Origin: Mimachlamys varia
Taxonomy: Eukaryota > Mollusca > Bivalvia > Pectinida > Pectinidae
Length of the DNA stretch: 64,000 bases
Direction of reading: 5' to 3'
Assembly (NCBI GenBank): GCA_947623455.1
Contig: OX392541.1
Coordinates: 8,746,719 to 8,810,718, forward strand
In this document: positions 50,120 to 62,100 of the stretch, piece by piece
Layout: each line of letters starts with the position of its first letter
Numbering within the stretch: the stretch's first letter is position 1
Position numbers and translations under genes: made by a program
Notes under the pieces: generated by a model
The model's database searches: none
What the model saw: the letters and a program-made list of their open reading frames with translations, nothing else
Told to the model about the DNA's origin: nothing

Positions 50120-50329
50120 TTGAATGTAAAAGTCCTTTCCGCAATCTCGCGGTTCTAATTTTATTGTAACTTTACAAGATTTATCTCCCTTGACGCACTT
50201 GTTGTCGGGTAGCCAATCAAAAATCGCCATACACTTTCCTTCCCTAACAGCATACTTTGTTTCAATATGGCGACCGACGTTCTCAAAACCACCTGTTGCG
50301 GAGTTAATTTTAATTAGTTTGGCTATCAT
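50120..50329 (-). CDS. Possible Cys-rich exon, unrecognised
   Basis: The minus-strand frame from ATG at 50329 reads IAKLIKINSATGGFENVGRH..YAVREGKCMAIFDWLPDNKC..GDKSCKVTIKLEPRDCGKDF, a protein-like composition with paired Cys. It is interrupted beyond 50119 by the 33-bp palindrome. No splice sites or neighbours confirm it. It could be a lone first exon, a relic, or chance. Confidence 0.25.
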
Positions 50330-51498
50330 TGAGAATGACTGTCACTTATATGGATTAAAACAACTTCCTTGGCTGATGACGTTTCGACGAAACAAATGTA
50401 AGTTATGTATTCGCATGTAAATAGTTATTCTATTAATATTTGTGTAAGGCCAAGTGTATTTGTTTTTCAAAACAACTTCATCAAAAGTTTGTTTTTTGTT
50501 TTCAAATTCGAAATAATCAATTTTGATATTGCTCGCACTAACGGTATGTTGATTGCAAAACTACCTTTTTTATTGATTGCTTAGTTAAATAGACGATAAT
50601 GCTAGCTTAAAATGTCACATAATAAAAAACAAAAATCCTTGCATTACCGATTTCTGCGCAAGAAGCAACAGAGCTTCAGTTTCGTACTCAACTCAGGAGG
50701 AACTACGGATGGCTGACAAATAAAATTTCATTTCTTATCGTGTGTTTAAGAGTAAATTAGATACAGAATAATTAGCAAACACAAAATATTATCCTCACTT
50801 GTCATATTTGCAATGGATGATCCCAAAGAGAAAACTAACCAAAATTTCAAAAATCTTCTCCAGACTCAAGAGATACAGTCTAGATCTATCTTAGCACATG
50901 TACTTATATTAATACCCGGCTTCCTATGGCTCTGAATAAAAAGGCCGACCAGCGGCCTCTTATGTTATAGGAGTACCCCCGCCGGCAACGCAATTTGAAA
51001 AAAATGGTCTCGTCGTGAAGAGCTACATATTACGGTATCGCAGCAAGATCTATCTAGGATATATATATTGAAAGATCATTAGGATTTTTTTTTATTTGTA
51101 CATTTCAGTTATAAATACTTGGCCATCCCTATAATCCCCTTTAATTGAGTAGAGGGTAAATTTGCTATAGACATTGAAATAACACTTTTGGATATATTTA
51201 GTCCATTTAAATATTCAGGAGAAAATAATTCCTACAAATGTGACTGACGACTGTCCTCAATATTAATATAATTCATATCTAGTTTTAGAATTCTCGTATC
51301 CTAGTTTTTAAGTGACATGACAAATATTTTATTTTATTTGTTTGTAACAATATTAAAAGATGATGTTGATTTCATCATTGAAATTAATTATGAGCTATTT
51401 AATTTACTATACCAATACATAAAATGTACATTACTCAAATGACTGCTAAAGCCCTTCAGCATCTGTTCAGCTTCTTGTTATTTCACTTTATGCTCAGT

Positions 51499-51576
51499 AA
51501 CATAATTGTAAATCACATAATTAATATGTAAAATTTACATACAAAAGAATGTAATTATGTGATTTACAATTATGTT
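51499..51576. mobile_element. 78-bp palindromic element
   Basis: AACATAATTGTAAATCACAT, AATTA and its perfect inverted copy TAATTATGTGATTTACAATT, ATGTT around a short AT spacer. Confidence 0.85.
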
Positions 51577-51924
51577 TCTAAATGTAATACCCAAATGAAG
51601 ATGCATGCCATTGTACACAACCCTAGCTCATATAGTGTCATAATAGAATTAAAGAGAAAAGAAGCAAATTTGCACATACTTTTAAATAAATCTACTAAAC
51701 TTGAAGAGGTTTTAGTTTAATTATTTTACAAGTTTCAATTGGTGTTCTCATTAAATCTTGTCTTAAAAAGATCTGCTGATATTTGATACCGAATAATTGG
51801 TATATTTGATTTTATCTTTATATATTATGTCTCATCACATACAATGTATTTGTATTTTAATTTAATAATATACTTAATACAATTTGAAAAAAGACATTTT
51901 CTGATAAATAAAATTGTAGTAGGG

Positions 51925-52317
51925 TTAAAGGCCCAATATACGTAACTTCAGGGAAATTTTCGTGATTCTGAAAAATTCTGAAAAAAAAACCAGTTGATAA
52001 CCATGCAAAAATAAGCCTAAAACGATGTAAACCTGAGCGGTAACTAACAAGAAACTCTTGACAAAAAAATCCAAAGAATTGAAAATAATTCAGGTGGGGC
52101 CCACTTCAACAACAAACCGAAGGAAGACGACGGTTCGAGATGGTCGCGTGTTTACAAATAGCGTGTTTCAACCGCTGCTGTACCGGTAACCGCGAAAGAA
52201 TTCATCTTGAATATTGCTGATACCAGTTAATCTTAACTAAATCTATAAATATAATAAGTTATTAGACTTGATTTTGGCTTCAAGTTTTTCCGAAAGTTAC
52301 GTATATTGGGCCTTTAA
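51925..52317. mobile_element. TTAA-flanked inverted-repeat element (piggyBac-like MITE)
   Basis: TTAA, AGGCCCAATATACGTAACTT at the left and AAGTTACGTATATTGGGCCT, TTAA at the right. The TTAA target and AGGCCC tips suggest piggyBac-type mobilisation. No transposase. A 5' fragment lies at 54832. Confidence 0.8.
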
Positions 52318-52429
52318 CATTTAGGCTGGTTTTACTCCAACAGTATTATAGGTTTGATTAACACAATGAGAATTAAACTTTTACCATGTAAGTTGCCAAT
52401 GCAATAAGACCTGTTATATGTATGGGAGT

Positions 52430-52700
52430 AGTCTGGTTGCTGCTTGACCATCTCTCGAAAAACTCAAAATTACATCCTGTGGTCAAATAATAACTTACAT
52501 GTGTAGCTACTGAAGGGTGTATGTAATGGTCACCATAACAGGTCATTTAGTTTTGATGAAATGAACTCCTTTACAGTTATTTTGATACATAAAAAGAAAA
52601 AGAAAAATTGAGCAATGTAGTTTCAGTCTCTTTTCACACATTGTTCTCAGATCCCTCATTGGAAATGTGGAAGAGGGAGATCTCCCTGACATTGGAGATT
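52430..52700. repeat. Dispersed repeat, copy 1
   Basis: ACATCCTGTGGTCAAATAAT, AAATTGAGCAATGTAGTTTCAG and other blocks occur in the same order at 54290-54605. Confidence 0.7.
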
Positions 52701-52844
52701 TAAGAGGTTATTAGTAAATTGATGCCAATGATTGTGTCAGCTCAAGTTTAAATCCCGGTCTGATAGCCGTTGTCCGTTTAATTTTTATTTCTCCATTTAT
52801 TGGTAGCATATGGTTCTAAATGACTTTTATTTTCTGAATTGTAG

Positions 52845-53113
52845 ATTCAAAATGTGAAGTGTCTTGGTGATCCGAAATATTTTCTGGAGGTTATTTATAG
52901 CACGGCAGTACCATGGGAGATAAATACGGCTCCGATGTGTACCTGCCCATGCCAATCAACAGAGAAAAGCTTGGTCAGAAAAAGGTGGAACAAATTCAAC
53001 GAGAGATTGAAAGACTGGAAAAGGAACAGTCGGACAAGAAGGAATTGATCGAGCGACTGAGTCGTATGCAAGATAATCAAAGTCGGCAACAAGAAATACA
53101 AAACAATGTCCTG
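52845..53113 (+). CDS. Coiled-coil gene, first coding exon
   Basis: Acceptor CTGAATTGTAG, 68 bases of 5' UTR, ATG at 52913, donor CTG|GTAAGG in phase 0 after 67 codons. The acceptor implies an upstream non-coding exon. Confidence 0.78.
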
Positions 53114-56100
53114 GTAAGGTGTCCAAAAGATATCGTAGATTTAATTTGCAACAAATGTTGTGATATGCAGCAACAATGTCGGAATTTTGTATACTTTGTT
53201 TGATATTCAGTGTACCGCATGTTAATTAATATTGTGTAGCAGCCGCAGGTATTTCTGGCTAGAAAATTTGGTTTTGTTGATCATGAGTTCAATGCCTGGG
53301 CAGATATTGTCTTCTTTCCTCATTTGAATTAATTTCCATGTTATTCATATAATTAAGTATAGTATTAATATGTTGAATATTAATTTTTGTCCATTAAAAA
53401 AGTTTCAAGTATATGAATTGTATTTGGCAGTCAAATGCAGATAATGTACTAATAGAGCTTTTGTTCATCATTTTTGCAAACAGCATTTATTCTTTTTCCA
53501 TCCATCATGATCATTACAATGTTCATCCTGATTATTTTTGTTTTGATAAACAGAATCGTCACAATAAAGACCAACTTTTGGTGGAAGAAAAGGAGCGTCT
53601 GCAAGGCAGGGATAGCGCTGCAAGCATCAAAAAGGGTCGGTATGATAAATTACCTCAGCACTGAATTATAATACCAGTAATTAAACCCTGTAAATATTGT
53701 AAACAATGTTAATTGTTCTTGGAGTCTGTTATTGGGATGACCAGATTCTTGTATTTATACAGCACTTACTCGGTTCTCATTTTGAGAACTTGATATTTAC
53801 TTGGATGTGACAAAGATTTACATGGCGGGTGTCGTCGATGAAGCAAAAGACGCTTACTCTTCTGGAACACCTGGTCTAATTCTCTTGTACTTTTTATATT
53901 TTGCCCCTAGTTTAATCAATTTTGAGTTCAGATTATGATTTTGTTAACACTTCAGTATTTTCTAATTTATTTGCTTTTATCAGGTTTTCAATACTCTTTC
54001 AATATGTCTAAAAACATTTCAAACTGTCATTCTGTCATTCATATTTAAATAAACAATTATTTCTGAAAATATCATTGAATCAAATAATACCATTGTATGG
54101 TTGTTGTGTGAAGTACTTGAGAATAGATTGAATGCAAAAATTGTCTTTTCTTTTTGTTTATAACCAAGTAAATATTTGTGATATAAGGGATTTACTAGCT
54201 AGGTTTGTTAATTTATTATTATCTTTCCATGTAAAAAAATAGGATAATAATATTCCAAGATAATTATGTACCCATTAATTCTTATAACCCTCCCTCATTT
54301 GGATGAGGACTACCTCATTTTGATCGCCAAAATTTAGTAGTCTCCCTCGAAATCTCCCTCATTTAAGTCCAAACTCACACAAACTTAAAAGCTACATCCT
54401 ATGGTCAAATGATAAATATTTCTTAGATACTTCAGGGTGTGTGAAATGACTGAAACATGTACAGGTGTGTCTGGATCAAAGAAATACATTTTGAAGTTAT
54501 TTTTTTGATAAATAAAAAGGGACTGATAAATTGAGCAATGCGGTTTCAGTCACATTTCACACAATTCATCCCTCTTAGAAATGTGAAATGAGTGAGATCA
54601 CAAGAGATATTTAAATATATACATGTTTACCAATGATAATGACACATGTTTTGATTTTGTAATCTAAAGGTGAAAACATAAATGATGTCATCGCTCAAAG
54701 AACAAAAGAATTTTCACGGCTACAGAATGCTAAAGAGGTAGAAGCAAGGTAACTATTTATATCAATGATTTTCCCACTTTTACCGTGAGATATATATCCT
54801 GTATGATATAGTACTTTCTGCCTTCATATACTTAAAGGCCTAATATACGTAACTTCAGGAAATTTTTCGGGATGCCGATATATGCATGTAGAATAAATAA
54901 TATGGATGCTGGATTTATGTAATATTTACAGTCTTTGACTTTATTTTTGTCTGTTTTGCTGCCAGAGACCAATATAATAATAGTATATACCTAGTGTTAA
55001 TTTCCTAAAATGAATAAAATTTCTGGATATATTTTCAATTCCATAAAATTCTTGTAAAATGATTACAAAATTTTTCCAAATTCATTGCATGCTGGCATTA
55101 AGGCTGCTGTACATTTTAGGAAGGAAAAACACATGAGTTAATTGCTATTTCCAAAAAAGGGTATTTTCTGTTTAAAACTGATATATAAAAGAGGCTGCGG
55201 TGGCTGAGTGATTAAGGTGCCCCGACAATCACCGACATTCTACCACTAGCCCTCCTCCTCTGAGTTTTGAGTTGGAAACCCTCGTGGTGCAGTTGCCAGG
55301 TACTGACAGAAGGTCAATGGTTTTTCTCCGGCTACTTTGGCTTTCCTCCTTCTCCAAAACCCTTAAATGATAGGACGTAAAACAAAATAAACCAAACCGA
55401 AAAAACTATGTTTTTTGTAAAGATAGTCAGATAGAAAACATCAGCGTTGTAAATAAACTATAAGTATGCAAAGAATCAGAAATCTCAAATCTTGCATGTT
55501 ACCATTATATAAAAATTGATTCATAATTTCAAATTATTTTCTTATCATTACATCATAAAAATTTCCACTTAATGCTTGATCTATTTCGACAGATTTCTAG
55601 TCCAGGAACGAGATCGTCTTCAGGCGGCCCGAGAGAAAGTGAGGGAACAGAGACGGGCCCTACAAACCATGTCCCCAGCCGGTAAGCTTCCGAAACAACC
55701 CCCAAAACTGACCTATCAGGGTCAGGTCACTAAGCAGACCCCTTCAAAACAAAAGGGGCGTGTTAAACAAGCCCCTTGGGAGTTTGATGTTTTAGGGTTC
55801 CTGAAGACGCTGGGACTTTATCACTATGTTGACTCACCTTTGTATGTTACGACACCGGTACCCAAGAAACGGAGGCGGAAGTATAGATATTTTCCTTGTC
55901 CAATACGCAGGCATTTCCCATGGACATGGTGAACTTGTTGTGTTCAATGATATATTTTCCTTAACTTTGATTAGCAAAATCCACGAAAATGTTGCGGAAA
56001 AATCCTTTTTTGATTTCCCCAATCCTAATGTTAATCATTTGGTAATCCATTTTGCAGTTTTGTGTGTTTCCGTCTTGTATTTTTTCTTTGCAGTATTACT

Positions 56101-59100
56101 ATCATGTAATTAGTGCATTATAAGTGGGGTATTATTTTAGAGATTGAAGGGGTGGAGAGGAGGGGTGATGTGATGGAATTTAAACATTCTGTTTCTCATA
56201 AATTTTGTTTTACCTCATGAATTAAGTTAAAATTGAATGTACATGTATGTAGCAAGTTAACAAGGAATATAAATATATACTGTATGTATATAGCAAACAG
56301 TAGATACTAAATAATTAAAACAGTTGAACCATGAAAGAAGCATAAAGGAAGGCCTAGATTTTCTGCCTTTTTATTTAAGATAGTGGGACAATCAGACTAC
56401 CTGTAGTTATGAAAACACACAACAAACAATTAGAAAAATATTTACCTGGTAAGGTATGAGGTAGGGGTAACATTCAAAGTGACCCAAAGAAAGTCTACAG
56501 GGGTGGGCTTATTACCAGACAAGGAAATAACATTTGGTTGAGTTTCCGCTGAACTTCGATATAGATGGGCCTATTACCAGGCATAATCTTAATTACTGCT
56601 TCGTAAATTTGGTAGTTTTAGTTGTGATCAATAATTACTGTTAAAATCACCCAATTCCTTGCCAAAAAATTGTTATTACGGAAACAAATCAATCAAAAGT
56701 GTATTTTCTTTTCATGACGAAAATAATTTATTGAGCGTGTGACATTTACTGTTTATATATTACATATATCACTGGTTTATTTAATTTATATCTTTAAGCA
56801 TAATAATAGAAATAGACTTGAGAATAATTGTGAAATATGTTGGAAATGATTGATGTAATAGTAATACGATGTTCTGTTTAATTTATGGTTTGTGGTGTTG
56901 TAGCTCGCCAAGGTAGAGTATATTTACACTGCACACTGTTTTGTTGGTGGACTGTGTAGAAAATGTATTGAGTGGTGTAGCTTGCTAAGGTAGAGTATAT
57001 TTACACTGCACACTGTTTTGTTGGTGGACTGTGTAGTAAATGTGTTTTAATCTTGTTTATCTTCTTAACTCACCGCTTCTAACACCTAGGTCAACTTCAA
57101 AAAACTTACCTGTTTGCATTTCATTGTTAAATTTGCTAAGTTAAATGTACATTTGTGAAAAAAGAGAGTACGTCTCACCTCATTTCTATTCTAATAGGTA
57201 TATTCTACGAAGGCCTTGAGAAGTTATTTTTATTTCTTGTATATTCATATACAACTTCGCAAGCCAAGGGTGTACAATACGCTACTGTCCTTTTCACCTT
57301 GGCGGATCTCACGGCAAATTCGAAGTTCCCACACTGCGCCAGCTAGTGGACTCATTGCAGTTGTGTCCCTTGTTTTACAAAATTACTGGCCAATCAAATA
57401 GCTCATACTATTTGTGTACGGTTCAACAAATAAACAGAAAATGGCAGCGCCCTTTGATGAACATGCTATATATGCGAAAAATTCGAAATTCAAGAACTTT
57501 GCGAGACACAGAGACGATCAATCAGCTCAATCAACAATGGAAATGATGTTTTTGTTGGAACAAGAACAGGGAAATAAGCTTGTGTTTTCTTTTTGTAACA
57601 TTTCTATTTTATGAATGAGATCATAATCGATAGTTTGTTCAACTTCGTAAAACAAAATCCACACACGTATCTGCTTTTTTTATCTGCCTGATCGGCGACA
57701 TATCCCAAAATCTGATTCAACTGATCGAAAACGGTGAATGTCGGGCCAAAAATCACACGTTTAGACTTTGTTGGCAACATGTTGTTACAGACACGACATG
57801 TTTCCGTGGGTGCTGCCATCTTTGTTATTAACAATTGCAGCGCACGTTTTGATTGGTCGGCTAAACCTAGCCCCATTCAATCAAAATGCAGGAGCAGGAA
57901 CTTGCCGTGAGATCTGCCAAGGGTGAAAAGGAGAGTAGCGTATTGTTCACACTTGGCTTGCGAAGTTGATTCATATATTACAAAGCAAAACAGATATTGC
58001 AGGCATTTTTAGAAGGTTAGATTGACAACAATCATGTAGAAATGTATGAATTTGACATAGAAATGATCATGACCAGTTCACTACCAGGTTAGCAACAATT
58101 CTATAAACAGTCCACATGATGTTGCACTAAAATACTTACTAGGTATGATTACATGTATAGTATTATGGCACAGTGGACAAACGCCCTACTTTAAATTCTG
58201 GTGTTCAGGCGTAAAGTTCTTGTGGCGTAGAAGATTTTGTCTACAGAAAAATAAATACATATGCATATTTCTTTTATCTGATGGGTTTACTTATAGGTCA
58301 ACATTGAGTCCAGGTCAAGGTTATGTTTGGTCTTAACATACATGACATAATTTTTTCCAAGTGAAATTTTTGAAGTTTGTGGTAAAGCTGAAGTCAAATG
58401 TTGTTTTATATAATTTTGTAATTTGAACATGTTGGTTAATTGTCAGAGGTACACTCTAAACACCAGCCCAAAAGTTGGGTAGTAGATGTTATATTAGATC
58501 TGGGGTAAATTTGAAAAGTTTTCTATATTCATAAGGTTTATTCCACTTGTGGCATTGAATGTGGCATTGTATGTTGAGTATCAATGTGTTATCTCCCCTT
58601 ACAGAAGTTAATTAGAGTCTTATATCATGAGCATGTATACATTAATATCTACCAGAATGAGAGCTAGATCATACTCGGAGTATGCTAGAATTCTCATTAG
58701 CTCATTCACCTCTGAAATTTCATCATGAACTTTCTCAACATTTGAACTGGCCGGGAGAGTTCAAATGTGCCTTCAGGGGTTCTTAACTGAATTAAAAAAT
58801 TGTCGTAAATAGCTACGCATTAGTTATTAGTTCAGGAAATATAAATAATTCAAACATCTAATAAATAATGAGGATGGAGCATCAACGTCTTGATTCCGTA
58901 GTTTTATTAGCAGGTTGACATGTTTCGGCTAGCTAGGCTAGCCGTCATCAGAACCAAACATCTGTTATACTGGCAATCAATTTTATTTCCATGGCTAATC
59001 TAGGAAAGCAAATAACTGATGTGATGGTCGTAACCAATATATCTACTATTGTAATAATAAATAAATAATGTAGTGATATAATATATAATATAATATGCCT

Positions 59101-62100
59101 ACAGACGTATGGTAGTGCCAGTGTATAGCCCCAACCTGTTTAGATATGGCATTCATTTTTGCCATGAATGCCACATGCCAATTTTTTTACCATATCATTT
59201 TATGAAGCACTAATTGCTTTATTTAATACCACTTACACTCTGGACGGATGGCTATTCTATTCATTGACCAAGCAAATGAGATAAACAATTATTTTTTAAA
59301 CTACATTTGTAAATGCTAAATTATATCATAAGAGTAATTTTTCTATGAGAAAACATTTTTCAAAAATGGTAAATATGAGTATTTAACTCCTTTCAATTGA
59401 CATTCATAGCTAATATGAATGCTAACTGGACAAAAGCAAAGCAAACATGAAACACTAGAGTCCATACCTCATATGTTGGTTCTGTCCAATTGTAGTTTTG
59501 TTGCCTTTGAATGCCAATGGAAACATTTCAATGCTAAACTAATTCATCCCTACAATTTCATAATGACCTGACCCAGCATCCAAATTTGAAGAGTTCAAAT
59601 GTGTCTTAAGGGGTGAATGATTTATTACATTGTATGTTTGGTCTTTTGGCAAGTGAACGTTACATCTATTTGTGATGTTTTCCCTGTTGCTTGATTTATC
59701 ACATATTGTTTTAAAAACTAAAAAAAAAAATTAATTAGAAAGAAAATTCAACTTTGACAAAGATTTTTTCTTAAGCACTGATGCATGACTGCCATGGTTA
59801 TCTTTGAAAAAAAAATCGTTGCTATGGATGACACTTAAGGATTAAGACATGTTAATTTAAATTCAATGATCAATGCCATTGTTTTCTTTGAAATCATTTG
59901 TAACTATATTAGATCTATAAATACTACTGTCAGATTAATGTACATAGATGTTGTTATAGAGTATCATTGTTAAATAAATTGTTGTATTAATTAATAAATG
60001 CTTTGTTTTACTTTATTTTTGACCAAACATAATTTAATATAATAGAATTGAAAATATTCAGTAAAGTTGTATAATTTTTTGGGAGAAAAATGTCCCTTAA
60101 AATTTAATATTTGGTCTGATTAATTACAAAATTAAAGTTCTGTGTGTTTCTTTAACAAACACAAACAAATCAGTAAATTTAGGTGTAGTTCTGTGAAGGA
60201 CTATATAACTAGTCAGCCCTCAAATCATTTCTTAAACACTTTAAATTAATATTTAATGCATGTACACTTAACCATTTTACACATAGATCTATAATAATTG
60301 TACGTTGTATAATAAATCCTGTCTATATTGAATGTATTCATATAATCTACAAAAGAATTCAAAACACCATTGATAACGTAAATGGCATGTGTGAAAAATT
60401 GTTGAATGGAAATCAAATTTGATTTATTCATTTGCTATCAAAAGTTGTATTCAGATCCAAACAGCAGCCATGCCTTTTAACCTTTCACCCCTATATGGCC
60501 CTATTAAACTGTTCCACACATTGAACCGGTTAAGTCCATTCTTGTTAAAGGGCTGATTAATAATATACCATCATGTAAAGAAATAATTTTAAAGGGCCTC
60601 AGTGGAAACGGTTGGTTGAGCATCAGGAAAGGATGTATTCTGTTTCTTTCATTCCATTTATAATACCTGGTTCTTTGATAGTCGGGAATACCTTCATACC
60701 AGATATATATGTAAGGACATTTTATTATGTCATGGTAAACAAATTTCATTTGTAGGCAAGAATATTTGTTGTTTAAATCTTGTAGCATTGCCAAACCTTT
60801 GATATATACATGTATAGAATTCAAAATTAAGGCCAAACAAACTCAATATCAGAGGGCAACTGTATTCACAAAGCACAACAGTTCAATCAATTTTTCAATT
60901 TTTATACTTATTTTAATATATTTCACGTCATTTCAATACACTTACTTCGATATAATCTGATAATAATTGAAATTGAGGATTTTAAATATTTAATAAACCC
61001 ATTTGTTTATGCCACCAAGAACATGTCTACCCTACTTTTGTATAATGAACCCACCTTTTCATTGATGTGATCACTAAACCAGCTTTTCTGAGGGGTGTAG
61101 GGGCTACATATTACTAACATTCGTGTTAACCAAATATTTTTGTTGTGTGTCCCTTTTTTTATTTGATACTGCTAACATTCTGAGCTTTATGTTGTGTGTT
61201 CATGCTAGAAACTAAATATACTAACTTAGAAACCTGTTTGTATGGCTTGACATTTTTTATTTTTGTTGATCAATGTATGTATATATGATATAAAATTTTT
61301 GTTTGACTGGTTAACTTTTGACATACAGTGACCTTTTGTTATCTTTCACCTGGATGTTTAACATCATGTATATCAATTATTTCCTTCTGTTAAATTGCCT
61401 TTTACCAAATTTAGAAACCTTTCATGTTTAAAAAAGGAAGTTGGACCAAGGCCACACTAGACCTCTTTCTGTTAAAATATTGAAGTCTGGGCCAGGGAAA
61501 ACTCAGTCTAGACTCCACCAAACGTCTTTATGTTAAAATTTTGAAGTCTGGTGTCAGGGACAGAGGAAACTCTGGCTAGAGACTACACCAGAAATGTATC
61601 TGTCAAAATGTCTGAGTCTGGTGTCAGGGCCAGCAGAAACTCAGGCTTAGACTCCATCTATCTGTTAAAATTTCGTCAATTTTTGTGTTCTTGGGGCTCT
61701 GGATGAAGGTTGGGCTTTGTCCAATATCCAGTGATATTAAGGACCATGTTTCTGCATTGTTTGCTTGTTGAAGTTAAATGTAATGACTAGAGTTTACACC
61801 AAATTCAGTTATATGACATACAAAAGTGTACATGTATTTGGTCAGTAAATCCATTATTAAAACAAAGACAATTATCAAAGATCCTTGGATCATTTTAGTT
61901 TTTTATATTTTTATTTGTTTTTCAAATGCCATTCATTAATAAAATCATTTAAATAATAATTCTGTTATTTTTTTTTGGTAGATTCAGTCCTGAGTGCTCC
62001 TGACATGAGAGGGGGCGGGTCCGGGTCGACACCATTTTCCCGCCTCAGTGTGATGACTCCCGACAGGGCCGTGCATAGTGTGGATGACACAATCAAGGAT

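Larger units (their letters stand above)
49860..52844. other. Intergenic region upstream of the coiled-coil gene
   Basis: AT-rich; contains the weak Cys-rich frame, three inverted-repeat elements and a repeat shared with 54290. CAATATGGCG near 50265 could be a promoter motif. The upstream non-coding exon expected for the 52913 gene was not located. Confidence 0.5.
57252..57968. mobile_element. 717-bp inverted-repeat element with gene-like cargo
   Basis: Ends CAACTTCGCAAGCCAAGGGT..TTTTCACCTTGGCGGATCTC, ACGGCAA and its inverted copy, arms about 65 bp. Flanked by 9-bp repeats ATTCATATA (57243-57251, 57969-57977). MITE B at 34742-34825 has only these arms. The inside holds two short protein-like frames in opposite directions, and no transposase. 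Confidence 0.88.
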
